DNA of 64,000 nt from Acidithiobacillus marinus (GTDB taxonomy: Bacteria > Pseudomonadota > Gammaproteobacteria > Acidithiobacillales > Acidithiobacillaceae), in NCBI RefSeq assembly GCF_002847505.1, contig NZ_MXAV01000006.1, positions 1 to 64,000 on the forward strand. The letters are read 5' to 3'. The position numbers were made by a program, and so were the translations under genes. Shown piece by piece: positions 12,421 to 23,879 of the stretch; positions within the stretch are counted from its first letter, which is position 1, and each line of letters starts with the position of its first letter. The notes under the pieces are model-generated. The model was not told the DNA's origin, did not search any database, and saw nothing but the letters and a program-made list of their open reading frames with translations.

Positions 12421-12505
12421 GCCGAAGTGGTGAAATTGGTAGACACACCGTCTTGAGGGGGCGGCGGCGCAAGCTGTACCGGTTCGAATCCGGTCTTCGG
12501 CACCA
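12421..12505 (+). tRNA. tRNA-Leu (GAG)
   Basis: An 85-base class II tRNA. The acceptor GCCGAAG pairs with CTTCGGC, the anticodon loop CTTGAGG gives GAG, a long variable arm is present, the T-arm is GGTTCGAATCC, and CCA is encoded at 12503-12505. Confidence 0.97.
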
Positions 12506-12510
12506 AATTG

Positions 12511-12532
12511 CAGCCTATAGGGCTGTTTTTTT
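12511..12532 (+). terminator. Intrinsic terminator after tRNA-Leu
   Basis: A CAGCC stem, TATAG loop and GGCTG are followed by seven T. It ends the secG/tRNA-Leu transcript before the nuo operon. Confidence 0.75.
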
Positions 12533-12638
12533 GTCTCTGGAATATACCAGGGCACTGATTTATATATAAGAAAATTAATTTATAGCGGATTCTGGAAAGG
12601 CTGTCCCAGGTCCATATTTGGGTGGAGGAGTGTTGGGG

Positions 12639-12995
12639 ATGTTGAACCACTATTTACCCGTGCTCATCTTTATTGTGGTGGCACTGGTGGTCGGTGTGGT
12701 CCCATTACTGATGGGAGCCTCGCTCGGACCGCATAAACCGGATAGCGAAAAGCTCTCGCCCTATGAATGTGGCTTTGAGGCTTTTGAAGATGCGCGCGTC
12801 AAATTTGATGTGCGTTATTATCTGGTGGCCATTCTCTTCATTCTCTTTGATCTGGAAATTGCCTTTCTTTTCCCCTGGGCGGTGGTTTTTGACCAGATCG
12901 GCATGATGGGCTTTCTGGCCATGATGATTTTTCTCGCCATTCTGGTGGTGGGTTTCATCTATGAATGGAAAAAAGGAGCCTTGGAATGGGAATAG
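12639..12995 (+). CDS. nuoA: NADH-quinone oxidoreductase subunit A
   Basis: Membrane subunit of complex I near the quinone cavity. The 118 residues have three transmembrane helices, with the conserved loop [14 protein letters not shown] after helix 1; that cysteine faces the quinone channel in the family. ATG 12639 is chosen with GGAGGAG upstream; TTG 12618 and GTG 12630 are in frame but lack a site. First gene of the 14-gene nuo operon. The 100 bases before it are AT-rich (12540-12590) and likely hold the promoter, although I could not fix its hexamers. Confidence 0.96.
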   Translation: MLNHYLPVLIFIVVALVVGVVPLLMGASLGPHKPDSEKLSPYECGFEAFEDARVKFDVRYYLVAILFILFDLEIAFLFPWAVVFDQIGMMGFLAMMIFLAILVVGFIYEWKKGALEWE

Positions 12996-13462
12996 AAGGT
13001 ATCCTCGAAAAAGGCTTCGTGACCACCAGCATAGATACCGTGGTCAACTGGAGTCGAACCGGTTCTCTCTGGCCCATGACGTTTGGGTTGGCCTGCTGTG
13101 CTGTGGAAATGATGCATGCCGGCGCGGCGCGCTATGATCTGGACCGTTTTGGTATTGTCTTCCGTCCCAGCCCTCGCCAGTCGGATGTCATGATTGTGGC
13201 CGGAACCCTGGTCAACAAAATGGCACCAGCCTTGCGCAAGGTCTATGACCAGATGCCGGAGCCGCGCTGGGTGGTTTCCATGGGGTCCTGCGCCAACGGC
13301 GGGGGATATTATCACTACTCGTACAGTATTGTGCGCGGTTGTGATCGCATTGTACCGGTAGATATTTATGTTCCCGGTTGCCCGCCAACGGCTGAAGCCC
13401 TGCTGTACGGCCTCATCCAGTTGCAGAAAAAAATCCGTCGCACCAATACCATAGCCAGGTGA
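12986..13462 (+). CDS. nuoB: NADH-quinone oxidoreductase subunit B
   Basis: Peripheral-arm subunit that carries cluster N2, the last [4Fe-4S] centre before quinone. Ligands C37-C38 (ACCAVEM), C102 (GSCANGGG) and C132 ([11 protein letters not shown]) are all present in 158 residues. ATG 12986 follows AAAAGGAG and overlaps the nuoA end by ten bases; an ORF start at 12965 lies deeper inside nuoA and has no ribosome site. Confidence 0.97.
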   Translation: MGIEGILEKGFVTTSIDTVVNWSRTGSLWPMTFGLACCAVEMMHAGAARYDLDRFGIVFRPSPRQSDVMIVAGTLVNKMAPALRKVYDQMPEPRWVVSMGSCANGGGYYHYSYSIVRGCDRIVPVDIYVPGCPPTAEALLYGLIQLQKKIRRTNTIAR

Positions 13463-13465
13463 ACC

Positions 13466-14074
13466 ATGACTGACGCACTCGAAAATCTGCGCCAGACACT
13501 GAGCGCAAAACTGGGGGACAGCCTGCATGAAGCTCGTTTGGAGCGGGCTGAGCTGACTGTGGAACTGACCCCGGAAGCATTGCTCGCGACTTGTCTCTGG
13601 CTGCGTGATGATCCTGCCTGCCGTTTTGACATGCTCATCGATGTCTGTGGGGTCGATTACGCCGAATATGGCGACGGCAGTTGGGAAGGACCGCGCTTTG
13701 CCGTGGTGTATCACCTGCTTTCCCTGCCTCATCGGCAGCGTATCCGGCTGCGCGTATATGCCGATACGGAGTTGCCTATTGTGCCTTCAGTGGTGGATAT
13801 CTGGGCGGCAGCCAACTGGTTTGAAAGAGAGGCCTTTGATCTTTACGGGATTTTGTTTGATGGTCATCCCGATCTGCGGCGGATTCTGACGGATTATGGC
13901 TTTGTGGGTCATCCCTTCCGCAAGGATTTTCCTTTGGTGGGGACTGTAGAAATGCGTTATGACGCCGATCAGGGCCGGGTCATTTACGAACCCACCCGCA
14001 CCGAAGAAAGAGTCGTGGTGCCGCGCATCATCCGCAGTGAAGAGGAGGGGCGCTACCATGCCAGAAATCAATAA
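13466..14074 (+). CDS. nuoC: NADH-quinone oxidoreductase subunit C
   Basis: The 30-kDa hydrophilic subunit that braces the quinone module. The 202 residues include the signature ERxxxDLYGI ([21 protein letters not shown]) and [10 protein letters not shown]. It is separate from nuoD, unlike the fused NuoCD of enterobacteria, and its 3' end overlaps the nuoD start by 17 bases. Confidence 0.95.
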   Translation: MTDALENLRQTLSAKLGDSLHEARLERAELTVELTPEALLATCLWLRDDPACRFDMLIDVCGVDYAEYGDGSWEGPRFAVVYHLLSLPHRQRIRLRVYADTELPIVPSVVDIWAAANWFEREAFDLYGILFDGHPDLRRILTDYGFVGHPFRKDFPLVGTVEMRYDADQGRVIYEPTRTEERVVVPRIIRSEEEGRYHARNQ

Positions 14075-15311
14075 TTTCACCATGAATTTCGGGCCGCAGC
14101 ACCCCTCGGCCCACGGGGTGCTGCGTCTGGTGCTGGAGCTGGACGGCGAAGTTATTGAGCGCGCCGACCCCCATATTGGCCTCCTCCATCGAGCCACCGA
14201 AAAACTGGCAGAAAATAAAACCTATTTGCAGAACTTGCCGTACATGGATCGCCTCGACTATGTGTCCATGATGTGTAACGAACATGCCTACTGTCTGGCG
14301 GTGGAGAAACTGCTGGGTCTGGAAGTGCCGAGGCGTGCCCAGTATATCCGCACCCTTTTTGATGAAATCACCCGGGTGCTCAACCATCTGCTCTGGCTGG
14401 GCGCTTATGCTCTGGACGTAGGCGCCATGAGTGTTTTCCTGTATTGCTTTCGCGAGCGGGAAGACCTCATGGACGTTTATGAGGCGGTGTCGGGAGCGCG
14501 GATGCACGCCGCCTACTACCGTCCTGGAGGAGTGTATCGCGATCTTCCCGCACAGATGCCCCAGTATGTGGCCTCGCCCTATCGGGATGCGCGGCGCCTG
14601 GAATCCCTCAATGCCAATCGTCAGGGCTCGGTGCTCGATTTCATCGAAGATTTTACCCGCCGTTTTCCAGGGTATGTTGATGAGTATGAAACCCTGCTGA
14701 CCGACAACCGGATCTGGAAACAGCGCACCGTCGGTATCGGTGTCGTCGATGCGGAAAGAGCCGTGCAACTGGGATTTACGGGTCCCATGTTGCGGGCCTC
14801 GGGGGTCGCCTGGGATTTACGTCGTACCCAGCCCTACGCGGCCTATGCGGACCTCGATTTTGAGATTCCGGTGGGCAGTACCGGCGATTGTTATGACCGT
14901 TATCTGGTGCGGGTCGCCGAAATGCGGCAAAGCAACCGGATTATTGCCCAGTGTGTGGATTGGCTACGGAAAAATCCGGGCCCGGTGATCAGTGATGACT
15001 TCAAGGTAGCCGCCCCGCCGCGCGAAGAAATGAAGACCAGCATGGAAGCCCTGATTCATCATTTCAAACTGTTTTCTGAAGGGATGTCTGTGCCTGCCGG
15101 CGAAGTCTATACCGCCGTTGAGGCACCCAAAGGCGAATTTGGCATCTACATGATTTCTGACGGGGCCAACAAACCCTATCGGATGAAAATTCGCGCGCCG
15201 GGTTTTTCCCATCTGGCGGCCATGGATGAAATGGCCAAAGGCCACATGATTGCAGATGTGGTGGCGATATTGTCCACCATGGATATTGTTTTCGGCGAGA
15301 TTGACAGGTAA
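14058..15311 (+). CDS. nuoD: NADH-quinone oxidoreductase subunit D
   Basis: The 49-kDa subunit that forms the quinone-reduction site with NuoB. From ATG 14058 (GAGGAGGGG upstream) it has 417 residues and starts [20 protein letters not shown]; the HPSAHG histidine belongs to the quinone head-group site. The C-terminus ends in VFGEIDR, as in the family. An upstream in-frame start inside nuoC would add a non-conserved leader and is rejected. Confidence 0.97.
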   Translation: MPEINNFTMNFGPQHPSAHGVLRLVLELDGEVIERADPHIGLLHRATEKLAENKTYLQNLPYMDRLDYVSMMCNEHAYCLAVEKLLGLEVPRRAQYIRTLFDEITRVLNHLLWLGAYALDVGAMSVFLYCFREREDLMDVYEAVSGARMHAAYYRPGGVYRDLPAQMPQYVASPYRDARRLESLNANRQGSVLDFIEDFTRRFPGYVDEYETLLTDNRIWKQRTVGIGVVDAERAVQLGFTGPMLRASGVAWDLRRTQPYAAYADLDFEIPVGSTGDCYDRYLVRVAEMRQSNRIIAQCVDWLRKNPGPVISDDFKVAAPPREEMKTSMEALIHHFKLFSEGMSVPAGEVYTAVEAPKGEFGIYMISDGANKPYRMKIRAPGFSHLAAMDEMAKGHMIADVVAILSTMDIVFGEIDR

Positions 15312-15314
15312 AGC

Positions 15315-15806
15315 ATGTTATCGGAAAAGTCCCTGGAGGCTATTGCTTTTGAGCGCAGCAAGTATCCGCCCGAAGAATCCCGTTCGGCCCTCCTGGCTGC
15401 GTTGCGGATTGCCCAGGAAGAGCAGGGCTACCTGCGTGATGAACTCATCACCTATGTCGCCAATCTGCTGGACTTGCCGCCCATTCAGGCTTTTGAAGTG
15501 GCTACTTTTTACACCATGTATGACCTCAAGCCTGTGGGCCGTCACAAGTTCTGTGTGTGTGGTAGCGTGTCCTGCTTTCTCAATGGTTCCGACCGGATTA
15601 TTCGTCACCTCAGTGAAAGGCTGGGTATTGGTCTGGGCGAAACGACAGAGGATGGTTTGTTCACCCTCCAGGAAGTGGAATGTCTGGGCGCCTGCAAAGA
15701 TGCCCCCATGCTGCAGTTGGGTGATCGCTACTACGAAAATCTCACTCCGGAAAGCCTTGACGCCTTGATTGCCGAATTGCAGGGAGGGTCTACAGATGTA
15801 CGTTAA
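15315..15806 (+). CDS. nuoE: NADH-quinone oxidoreductase subunit E
   Basis: The 24-kDa thioredoxin-fold subunit with [2Fe-2S] cluster N1a. Ligands C82 and C87 (VCGSVSCF), C123 and C127 ([10 protein letters not shown]) are visible in 163 residues. It overlaps the nuoF start by 11 bases. Confidence 0.96.
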   Translation: MLSEKSLEAIAFERSKYPPEESRSALLAALRIAQEEQGYLRDELITYVANLLDLPPIQAFEVATFYTMYDLKPVGRHKFCVCGSVSCFLNGSDRIIRHLSERLGIGLGETTEDGLFTLQEVECLGACKDAPMLQLGDRYYENLTPESLDALIAELQGGSTDVR

Positions 15807-17079
15807 TGGCGTGACTCTGAAAAACCGTGGTGTGCCTGATTCTCATCGCCTTTCCGTATATGCCGGAACCGGGGGTTATGAAGCCCTGCGCAAAGTGTTG
15901 CAGGAGCCCATGGCCCCAGAACAGATCATTGCCGAGATGAAAAAATCCGCCCTGCGCGGGCGGGGTGGGGCGGGCTTCCCCACCGGACTGAAATGGAGCT
16001 TCATGCCCAAGGGTGTCAGTGGCACCAAGTACCTGCTCTGTAATGCCGACGAAGGTGAGCCCGGTACCTGCAAGGATCGGGACATCATGCGGTATGAACC
16101 GCACCGGCTGATTGAGGGTATGATTATTGGTGCCTACGCCATGGGCGCAACCGCTGGTTATATTTTCATTCGTGGCGAGTTCATCGAGCCCATCAATATT
16201 GTTGAAGACGCTTTGGCGGAAGCCTATGCTGCTGGCTATCTGGGCAAGAAGATCCTCGGCACGGATTTTTCCTTTGATCTTTATGTGTATCGTGGTGCTG
16301 GCGCGTATATTTGCGGTGAAGAAACGGCACTGATGGAAGCCCTGGAGGGCAAGAAGGGGCAACCGCGCTTCAAGCCGCCTTTTCCGGCCAGTTACGGGCT
16401 TTATGGCCGTCCCACCACCATCAACAATGTCGAAACTTTTGCCTCGGTGCCGGATATTATCACCAAGGGCGGCGAATGGTTTTTGAATCTGGGTAAACCG
16501 AATAACGGTGGGACCAAGATTTTTTCGGTCACTGGCCAGGTGCAGAAACCCGGCAATTATGAAGTGCCCATGGGACTGCCGTTCCGGGATCTATTGGAGA
16601 TGGCTGGTGGTTTGCGTCCCGGACGCCAGCTGAAAGCGGTCATTCCCGGTGGAACCAGTACGGCAATGATTGCCGGAGAAGTGATGATGGATGTGACCAT
16701 GGATTATGATTCCATCTCCAAGGCGGGTTCCGCTTTGGGCGCCGGTTCGGTGATTGTCATGGACGATAGTGTTTGCATGGTGCGTACCGTAGAACGTATT
16801 GCCCGCTTTTACATGCATGAATCCTGCGGCCAGTGTACGCCCTGCCGGGAAGGCATGGGCTGGCTATGGCGGGTAATGCACCGCCTGGAAAACGGCCAGG
16901 GTCGGGAAGACGACCTGCAATTATTGCTGGATGTGGGATCGCGTATCGAGGGCCGGACCATCTGTGCCCTGGCCGATGGCGGTGTGGCTCCGGTAGTGAG
17001 TTCTATCAAGCTGTTTCGTGAGGAATATGAATATCACATTGAACATAAGCGTTGCATGATCAGTATGGGGGAGCACTGA
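15796..17079 (+). CDS. nuoF: NADH-quinone oxidoreductase subunit F
   Basis: NADH-oxidising subunit with FMN and cluster N3. The 427 residues show the flavin/NADH loop [46 protein letters not shown], and the cluster motif [11 protein letters not shown] near the C-terminus. ATG 15796 is preceded by AGGGAGGG. The stop overlaps the nuoG start (TGATG). Confidence 0.97.
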   Translation: MYVNGVTLKNRGVPDSHRLSVYAGTGGYEALRKVLQEPMAPEQIIAEMKKSALRGRGGAGFPTGLKWSFMPKGVSGTKYLLCNADEGEPGTCKDRDIMRYEPHRLIEGMIIGAYAMGATAGYIFIRGEFIEPINIVEDALAEAYAAGYLGKKILGTDFSFDLYVYRGAGAYICGEETALMEALEGKKGQPRFKPPFPASYGLYGRPTTINNVETFASVPDIITKGGEWFLNLGKPNNGGTKIFSVTGQVQKPGNYEVPMGLPFRDLLEMAGGLRPGRQLKAVIPGGTSTAMIAGEVMMDVTMDYDSISKAGSALGAGSVIVMDDSVCMVRTVERIARFYMHESCGQCTPCREGMGWLWRVMHRLENGQGREDDLQLLLDVGSRIEGRTICALADGGVAPVVSSIKLFREEYEYHIEHKRCMISMGEH

Positions 17080-19436
17080 TGCCGCATATTGAAATAGACG
17101 GACAGTCCATCGAGGTGGCAGCCGGTACCACTATCATGGAGGCGGCAGAGTCGCTGGGAATCTATATTCCTTTTTTCTGCTACCACCCCAAACTCTCCGT
17201 GGCGGCCAACTGCCGCATGTGCCTGGTGGATGTGGAAAAAGCCCCTAAACCCTTGCCAGCCTGCGCCACTCCGGTGGCCGACGGGATGAAAATTGCCACC
17301 GCTTCGCGCAAGGCCAAAATGGCCCAGCAGGGTGTTCTGGAGTTTTTGCTGATCAACCATCCCCTTGACTGCCCCATTTGTGATCAGGGCGGTGAGTGTC
17401 CTCTGCAGGACATCACCATGGGCTTTGCCAATCCCCACAGTCATTATCAGGAAGAAAAGCGGGTGGTCGAAGACAAAGATATCGGCCCCCTGATTACGAC
17501 CGAAATGACCCGCTGTATCCAATGCACCCGTTGCGTGCGCTTTGGTCAGGAAATCGGCGGTATCAAGGAGCTGGGTGCTACCGGGCGCGGCGAACACATG
17601 GCTATTGGCACTTATGTGGCCAAGGCCGTGCAATCCGAGCTGTCCGGTAACATGATTGATTTGTGTCCGGTCGGGGCGCTCACCAGCAAACCATTTCGCT
17701 ACAAGGCGCGTTCCTGGGAGTTGAAGCATACCCCGGGAGTTTGTCCTCATTGCTCCACCGGATGTAATACTGACGTGCAAAGTCTGGGCAAGGAAGTTCT
17801 GCGGGTCTTGCCGCGCCACAATGAGGCAGTCAACGAACAGTGGATTTGCGACAAGGGTCGCTATGCCTATACCGGGTTGAATGCTCCCGATCGAGTGACC
17901 AAACCTTTACTACGCCAGAAAGATGGGGAATGGGCGGAAGTTTCCTGGGCGGAGGCCCTGGAAGCGACCCTGGCCGGTCTGGATAAGATGCTGGCCCGTC
18001 ACGGTGCAGACAAACTTGCAGGGCTGATCTCTGCACAATCCAGTAATGAAGAGCTTTTCCTCTTCCAGGGTTTGCTGCGGGGGCTGGGTAGCCCGCATCT
18101 CGACCATCGCCTGCGTCAGCAGGATTTCCGGGCGGATGCCGCCATGCCGCGGTATCCCGCGCTCAGCATGACGCTGGAAGAACTAGAAAGAGAGCCATTG
18201 ATTGTGCTCTGTCATGCTTTCACTCGGCATCAGCAGCCTCTGACCAACCATCGTTTGCACAAGGCGGTTCTGAACGGCGGGAAAGTGGTGAGCATCGACA
18301 GTATTCACCAGGATTTCAACTTTCCAGTCACGCAACTGGTGGCTGAAGCTGGAGCAGATGGTCACTTGTATCAGCAGTTAGCGGAACATTTTGCGCATCT
18401 GCATGAAGCGCCACAGAGAGATCCTCTGGCGGTGCTGGCCCAGGAGCTGGCGGCAGCCGACAACCCTCTTATTCTGATTGGCAGCGCCTTGTTGCATCAT
18501 CCCCAGGCGGCTGATTTGCTGGCTCAGGTGGAAAGTATTGCCGAGTTGTCCGGTGGCCGGATTGGCTGGCTGGCCGAGGAAGCCAATAGTGCGGGCGCCT
18601 GGCTGAGTGGCTGTGTGCCGCACCGTGGTCCCGGTGGTCATCCTGTGGACGCAGCAGGTTTGCCTGCAGATGCGTATTGGGAAGCTGGGATGCAGGGCTT
18701 TATCCTGTTCGGCGTTGAGCCCGGGGTGGATAGTATGCGCGGCGCAGAAGCCGTTCAGCGTCTGGCCAATGCCGAATTTGTCCTGAGTATCAGCCATTTT
18801 GCCCAGGAGGCCCGGCAGTATGCTGATGTGATTCTGCCCATGGCAGCCTTTGCCGAAGGTGCGGGTTCTTATGTGAATAATGAAGGGCGCTTGCAGTCTT
18901 TCCGCGCGGCGGTGAAATTACCCGGTGAAGCGCGGCCGGGCTGGAAAATTCTGCGGGTGCTGGGAGACAGCCTGAAGCTGCCCGATTTTCAGTATAACGA
19001 ACTCAGCGAAGTCAGTGCCGCCTGGCAACATGCGGTAGGCGACTATGGTATGGATATTCCCCCTTTTCAGGCTTTCCCGCCCCTTCATGCGACACAAGCC
19101 CTTCCTGCCGGTCCATTATTGCGCCTCGGTGATTGGCCCATCTATCAGGGTGATCCCCTGGTCCGTCGCGCCGCTCCCTTGCACAACCCGCTGCGCGCCA
19201 GAATGCATCCGCAGCAGGCTCACTTGTCAGGTATTCAGGGGGAAGTGGTGGAAGTGAGTACGGCAGCGGGGAAAGTGACCCTGGCGCTGGAACTGGATAC
19301 CCATATTCCCCTGGGCTGTATCTGGGTTCCCCTGGGATATTCCGAAACTGCCGTGCTGGGTGCGGCTTATACTCCCTGCTCGGTGGTCATGGCGGCTCTG
19401 CCTGAGCGCCAGCCGGAAAGCCTGAGGGCCTCATGA
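17079..19436 (+). CDS. nuoG: NADH-quinone oxidoreductase subunit G
   Basis: Largest peripheral subunit, a molybdopterin-oxidoreductase-like electron wire of 785 residues. The N-terminus has the [2Fe-2S] ferredoxin fold ([16 protein letters not shown]), the histidine-ligated cluster [18 protein letters not shown], the [4Fe-4S] motif [10 protein letters not shown], and [13 protein letters not shown], which could hold the extra N7-type cluster. The molybdopterin-like remainder is degenerate, as usual for NuoG. ATG 17079 overlaps the nuoF stop and the end overlaps nuoH by four bases. Confidence 0.96.
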   Translation: MPHIEIDGQSIEVAAGTTIMEAAESLGIYIPFFCYHPKLSVAANCRMCLVDVEKAPKPLPACATPVADGMKIATASRKAKMAQQGVLEFLLINHPLDCPICDQGGECPLQDITMGFANPHSHYQEEKRVVEDKDIGPLITTEMTRCIQCTRCVRFGQEIGGIKELGATGRGEHMAIGTYVAKAVQSELSGNMIDLCPVGALTSKPFRYKARSWELKHTPGVCPHCSTGCNTDVQSLGKEVLRVLPRHNEAVNEQWICDKGRYAYTGLNAPDRVTKPLLRQKDGEWAEVSWAEALEATLAGLDKMLARHGADKLAGLISAQSSNEELFLFQGLLRGLGSPHLDHRLRQQDFRADAAMPRYPALSMTLEELEREPLIVLCHAFTRHQQPLTNHRLHKAVLNGGKVVSIDSIHQDFNFPVTQLVAEAGADGHLYQQLAEHFAHLHEAPQRDPLAVLAQELAAADNPLILIGSALLHHPQAADLLAQVESIAELSGGRIGWLAEEANSAGAWLSGCVPHRGPGGHPVDAAGLPADAYWEAGMQGFILFGVEPGVDSMRGAEAVQRLANAEFVLSISHFAQEARQYADVILPMAAFAEGAGSYVNNEGRLQSFRAAVKLPGEARPGWKILRVLGDSLKLPDFQYNELSEVSAAWQHAVGDYGMDIPPFQAFPPLHATQALPAGPLLRLGDWPIYQGDPLVRRAAPLHNPLRARMHPQQAHLSGIQGEVVEVSTAAGKVTLALELDTHIPLGCIWVPLGYSETAVLGAAYTPCSVVMAALPERQPESLRAS

Positions 19437-20461
19437 TGCAGGACTTTTTTCATTCCGGCTGGTGGGCGGTGCTCTGGTCCATCATCAAAATTGTCATTGT
19501 CGTTGTCCCCTTACTGCTAGGGGTTGCTTATCTGACCCTGGCCGAGCGCAAGGTCATCGGCTACATGCAGGTGCGCCTGGGGCCGAATCGTGTCGGTTTC
19601 CGGGGTTCATTGCAGCCCATTGCCGATGCCCTGAAATTGATGTTCAAGGAAGTCATCATTCCCACTAGCGCCAATCGCTTCCTGTTTCTGGCAGCGCCGG
19701 TGCTGGCTTTTGTCCCTGCGCTCCTGGTCTGGGCAGCGGTGCCTTTTGGTCCGGATGTGGCCATTTCCAACATGAATGCCGGATTGCTGTATGTACTGGC
19801 CATAGCCGGGTTGGGGGTTTATGGCATCATCGTCGCCGGCTGGGCTTCCAATTCCAAATACGCCTTCCTGGGAGCCATGCGCGCGGCTGCGCAGCTGGTT
19901 GCTTACGAAATTGCCATGGGTTTTGCCTTGGTCGGGGTGCTGATGCTGGCCCAGACCCTGAATCTCAGCAAAATTGTCGAGGCCCAGGCCGGCGGTGGCT
20001 TCTGGTCCTGGTACTGGTTGCCACTTTTTCCGTTTTTCCTGGTGTATTTCATTTCCGGTGTGGCAGAAACCAACCGTGCGCCATTTGACGTGGCGGAGGG
20101 CGAATCGGAAATTGTCGCCGGTTTTCATGTGGAATATTCCGGCATGGCCTTCGCCCTGTTTTTCCTGGCCGAATACGCCAACATGATTTTTGTTTCCCTG
20201 TTGACTACGGTACTGTTTCTGGGCGGCTGGTATGCGCCCATTAACACGCCGCTATTGAACTGGATACCGGGCCTGGTCTGGCTGCTGCTCAAAACCGCTT
20301 TTCTGCTCTATGTGTTTTTATGGATACGGGCTACCTTTCCCCGTTATCGCTATGACCAGATCATGCGTTTGGGCTGGAAAGTATTTATTCCAGTAACCAT
20401 TGCCTGGATTGTGGTGGTGGGTATTGCCCTGGAAACACCCATGCGTGCCCTTCTGCGCTGA
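19433..20461 (+). CDS. nuoH: NADH-quinone oxidoreductase subunit H
   Basis: Membrane subunit that links the peripheral arm to the proton pump and forms the quinone tunnel. The 342 residues have eight predicted helices, the signature [20 protein letters not shown] in the first loop, and the acidic loop [25 protein letters not shown]. The start overlaps nuoG by ATGA; a second ATG three bases on is equally possible. Confidence 0.97.
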   Translation: MMQDFFHSGWWAVLWSIIKIVIVVVPLLLGVAYLTLAERKVIGYMQVRLGPNRVGFRGSLQPIADALKLMFKEVIIPTSANRFLFLAAPVLAFVPALLVWAAVPFGPDVAISNMNAGLLYVLAIAGLGVYGIIVAGWASNSKYAFLGAMRAAAQLVAYEIAMGFALVGVLMLAQTLNLSKIVEAQAGGGFWSWYWLPLFPFFLVYFISGVAETNRAPFDVAEGESEIVAGFHVEYSGMAFALFFLAEYANMIFVSLLTTVLFLGGWYAPINTPLLNWIPGLVWLLLKTAFLLYVFLWIRATFPRYRYDQIMRLGWKVFIPVTIAWIVVVGIALETPMRALLR

Positions 20462-20471
20462 GGAGAACAAG

Positions 20472-20963
20472 ATGCACATTCGTCCAAAGCAGTGGTTCAA
20501 GACTTTTTTTCTGACCGAAATGCTGCGTGGTATGCAGTTGACCGGCCGATATTTTTTTGCGCCCAAAATTACGGTGCAGTATCCGGAAGAGCAGACCCCT
20601 CAGTCTCCACGCTTTCGCGGGTTGCATGCCCTGCGCCGTTATGAAAACGGGGAGGAGCGCTGTATTGCCTGTAAATTATGTGAAGCTGTCTGTCCGGCCA
20701 TGGCCATCACCATTGAGAGTGAACAGCGCAGTGACGGTACCCGGCGCACTACCCGCTATGATATTGACCTCAGCAAATGTATTTTTTGCGGCCTCTGCGA
20801 GGAGTCCTGCCCGGTGGACTCCATTGTCGAAAGTCGAGTGCTGTCCTACCACGGTGAAATGCGTAGCGACCTGATTTATACCAAGGACATGCTTCTGGCC
20901 AATGGTGACCGCCTGGAAGCAGAACTGGCGGCGGATCGCGAAGCAGACCGCGCGTATCGTTGA
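20472..20963 (+). CDS. nuoI: NADH-quinone oxidoreductase subunit I
   Basis: Ferredoxin-like subunit with clusters N6a and N6b. In 163 residues the two [4Fe-4S] motifs are C64-x2-C67-x2-C70-x3-C74 ([12 protein letters not shown]) and C103-x2-C106-x2-C109-x3-C113 ([12 protein letters not shown]). ATG 20472 follows GAGGAGAACAAG. Confidence 0.97.
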   Translation: MHIRPKQWFKTFFLTEMLRGMQLTGRYFFAPKITVQYPEEQTPQSPRFRGLHALRRYENGEERCIACKLCEAVCPAMAITIESEQRSDGTRRTTRYDIDLSKCIFCGLCEESCPVDSIVESRVLSYHGEMRSDLIYTKDMLLANGDRLEAELAADREADRAYR

Positions 20964-20978
20964 CAGGATAATCAGAAC

Positions 20979-21575
20979 ATGTTGATAACCACCATCCTTT
21001 TTTACCTGTTTTCAGCCATTTTGCTGGGTTCGGCAACCGCCGTGATTACCGCGAGAAACCCGGTATATGCCTCGCTTTTTCTGGTGCTGGCCTTTTTTAA
21101 TGCCGCCGCCCTGTTTATTTTGCTGGGGGCAGAGTTTCTGGGGCTGGTACTGATTCTGGTATATGTCGGCGCGGTCATGGTGCTTTTCCTTTTTGTGGTG
21201 ATGATGCTGGATATCAATCTGACCCGCCTCAAGGAAGGTTTCCTGAGTTATCTGCCTTTGGGTCTGGCCATTGCCATTCTCGGCGTGCTGGAGCTGGCGG
21301 TGGTGTTCTGGACATCGCCGCTGGGGCATGTTCCGGCACCGGCGCCCATTCCTGCCAATGCCGACAATACCCGTGCCCTGGGTGTGCTTCTGTATACCCA
21401 CTATTTGTATCCTTTTGAGATTGCCGCTGTGATCTTGCTGGTAGCCATCATTGCGGCCATTGCCCTGACCCTGCGCCGTCGCCAGGGTACCAAAACCCAG
21501 AATATCGACGCGCAAATGGCAGTACGTGCCAAGGATCGCCTCAGTCTGGTCAATTTACGAGGGCCGGAACAATGA
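20979..21575 (+). CDS. nuoJ: NADH-quinone oxidoreductase subunit J
   Basis: Membrane subunit with five predicted helices. Helix 3 shows [20 protein letters not shown], the family pi-bulge region that couples quinone chemistry to proton movement. The 198 residues include a normal variable C-terminal tail. The end overlaps nuoK by ATGA. Confidence 0.95.
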   Translation: MLITTILFYLFSAILLGSATAVITARNPVYASLFLVLAFFNAAALFILLGAEFLGLVLILVYVGAVMVLFLFVVMMLDINLTRLKEGFLSYLPLGLAIAILGVLELAVVFWTSPLGHVPAPAPIPANADNTRALGVLLYTHYLYPFEIAAVILLVAIIAAIALTLRRRQGTKTQNIDAQMAVRAKDRLSLVNLRGPEQ

Positions 21576-21889
21576 TGGGCGGACAACCGACACTGGCCGC
21601 CTATCTGATTCTTGGCGCCATCCTGTTTTCCATTGGCGTCGTGGGTATTTTTCTGAACCGCAAAAATGTGATTATTTTGCTGATGGCCATCGAGTTGCTG
21701 CTGTTGGCGGTGAACATCAATCTGGTCGCCTTTTCGCGGTATCTGGGTAATCTCGAAGGACAGGTATTTGTATTTTTCATCCTGACCGTAGCGGCTGCTG
21801 AAGCAGCCATCGGTCTGGCCATTCTGGTGGTGTACTTCCGCAACCGCCGCAGTATCAACGTTGAAGATATTGATGAGTTGAGAGGCTGA
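21572..21889 (+). CDS. nuoK: NADH-quinone oxidoreductase subunit K
   Basis: Three-helix membrane subunit of 105 residues with the conserved buried glutamates in [13 protein letters not shown] and [13 protein letters not shown], both needed for proton transfer. Confidence 0.95.
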   Translation: MMGGQPTLAAYLILGAILFSIGVVGIFLNRKNVIILLMAIELLLLAVNINLVAFSRYLGNLEGQVFVFFILTVAAAEAAIGLAILVVYFRNRRSINVEDIDELRG

Positions 21890-21890
21890 T

Positions 21891-23873
21891 ATGTGGGTTT
21901 TTGACTGGTTACATGTCTTTCCGCCTCTCGTGGTGTATCTGATCATTCCTCTGGCACCCCTGGCTGGCTCGCTGGTGGCGGGCTTTGCGGGCTGGAAATT
22001 GCAGGAGCAGGCCCACTGGGCGCCATTGGCAGGGGTGGCGGTTGCTTTCTATCTGGCGCTGGCAGTGCTTTTCCAGACCCTCCATGGCCAGGATTTTTAT
22101 GGCAATGTGTACACTTGGGCGGTGATGGGGCATCTACAGGTGCCCATCGGTTTTGATGTGGACAGTCTGACGGCCCTGATGCTGGTAGTGGTGACGTTTG
22201 TCTCTCTCTGCGTGCATTTGTACACCATCGGCTATATGCACGGTGACCCTGGATACGCCCGCTTTTTCAGTTATATTTCGCTCTTCACGTTCAGCATGAT
22301 CATGCTGGTCATGAGCAACAATTTCCTGCAGCTGTTTTTCGGCTGGGAAGCGGTGGGCCTGGTGTCCTATCTGCTCATTGGCTTCTGGTTTCAGCGCGAA
22401 AGCGCCAATGTGGCTGCCCTCAAGGCCTTTATCGTCAATCGGGTGGGCGATTTTGGTTTTCTGATTGGCATTGCAGCGGTATATCACTACTGCGGCAGTC
22501 TCGATTACCGGACCGTGTTTGCCATGGTTCCCCATCTGGTCGGCCAGACGGTGGAGATCATTCCCGGGCATCCCTGGAATGTGTTGACCTGGATTGCGCT
22601 GCTGCTCTTTATCGGTGCCATGGGTAAATCCGCGCAGGTGCCCCTTCATGTCTGGCTGCCGGAATCCATGGAAGGCCCGACCCCCATTTCAGCCCTGATT
22701 CACGCGGCAACCATGGTGACCGCCGGTATTTTCATGGTAGCCCGGATGTCCCCCATTTATGAGCAGTCAGCCACGGCGCTAACCGTCATACTGTTGATTG
22801 GTTCCATTACCGCCCTGTTCATGGGGCTGATCGGCCTGGTGCAGAATGACATCAAGCGCATTATTGCCTATTCGACCCTGTCGCAACTGGGTTACATGAC
22901 CGCCGCCCTGGGTGCTTCAGCCTTTTCGGCAGCTATTTTTCACTTGATGACCCATGCCTTTTTCAAGGCATTGCTCTTCCTGGCAGCGGGTTCGGTGATT
23001 CACGCCATGGCCAACGAGCAGGATATCCGCAAAATGGGCGGTTTGCGCAAGGCCATGCCCATCACCTATATCACTTTCCTGATTGGGGGCCTTGCCCTGT
23101 CAGGTATTCCACCCTTTGCCGGTTTTTTCAGCAAGGATCTGATCATTGAAGCGGTGGGTTTGTCCACCTTGCCGGGGGCAGGCTGGGCCGAATTCATGCT
23201 GGTGGCCGGGGCCTTTGTCACCGCGCTGTATACGTTTCGATTGTTTTTCATGGTGTTCCATGGTGAGCCCCGGATGGATCCCTACACCCGCGATCATCTC
23301 CACGAATCTCCCTGGGTGATCACGGTGCCACTGATTGCCCTGGCCATTCCGGCAGCCTATGCCGGCTGGGCCTACATTGGTCCAGTCGGCCTGGGACATT
23401 TTCTCGATTCCTCTTTGGTGATTGCGCCCCAGTTCAATACCATTGGCGAAATCGCCGCCCATTGGCAAGGTGCTGGAGCTTTTCTCGTCCATGGTCTGGA
23501 AGCCTGGCCGTTCTGGTTGGCCATTGCCGGCATTATTTGTGCGGCTTACTTTTACGCCTGGCGCAGTGGTCTGCCTGAATCCCTCAGTCGGTTACTCAGC
23601 CCGGCAACCTGGCTGCTGCAAAGCAAATTTGGCTTTGATGCCTTCAATAATGCCGTGCTGGTGCGGGGGGCTATCCAGTTCGGACGACTGTTCTGGCATG
23701 TCGGCGACGAAAAGCTCATCGATGGCCTGATGGTGAATGGGACGGCCTTCGGTATTGGCAAACTGGCATTGTCCTGGCGGCGCGTGCAAACGGGATACAT
23801 CTATCATTACGCTTTTGCCATGATTATCGGGTTGATTTTACTCATGACATATTTTGTGGTCTGGAAGGGGTAA
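21891..23873 (+). CDS. nuoL: NADH-quinone oxidoreductase subunit L
   Basis: Distal antiporter-like proton-pump subunit with the long lateral helix. The 660 residues show VDSLTALMLVVVTF, FFGWEAVGLVSYLLIGFW with the key glutamate, GKSAQVPLHVWLPESMEGPTPISALIHAATMVTAG, and the C-terminal amphipathic helix. One base after the nuoK stop. Confidence 0.97.
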   Translation: MWVFDWLHVFPPLVVYLIIPLAPLAGSLVAGFAGWKLQEQAHWAPLAGVAVAFYLALAVLFQTLHGQDFYGNVYTWAVMGHLQVPIGFDVDSLTALMLVVVTFVSLCVHLYTIGYMHGDPGYARFFSYISLFTFSMIMLVMSNNFLQLFFGWEAVGLVSYLLIGFWFQRESANVAALKAFIVNRVGDFGFLIGIAAVYHYCGSLDYRTVFAMVPHLVGQTVEIIPGHPWNVLTWIALLLFIGAMGKSAQVPLHVWLPESMEGPTPISALIHAATMVTAGIFMVARMSPIYEQSATALTVILLIGSITALFMGLIGLVQNDIKRIIAYSTLSQLGYMTAALGASAFSAAIFHLMTHAFFKALLFLAAGSVIHAMANEQDIRKMGGLRKAMPITYITFLIGGLALSGIPPFAGFFSKDLIIEAVGLSTLPGAGWAEFMLVAGAFVTALYTFRLFFMVFHGEPRMDPYTRDHLHESPWVITVPLIALAIPAAYAGWAYIGPVGLGHFLDSSLVIAPQFNTIGEIAAHWQGAGAFLVHGLEAWPFWLAIAGIICAAYFYAWRSGLPESLSRLLSPATWLLQSKFGFDAFNNAVLVRGAIQFGRLFWHVGDEKLIDGLMVNGTAFGIGKLALSWRRVQTGYIYHYAFAMIIGLILLMTYFVVWKG

Positions 23874-23879
23874 GGCAGG

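Noticed and set aside
12540-12600. Promoter of the nuo operon in the AT-rich stretch
   Set aside because: Several overlapping TATA-like hexamers but no -35 at proper spacing; no single promoter can be supported.
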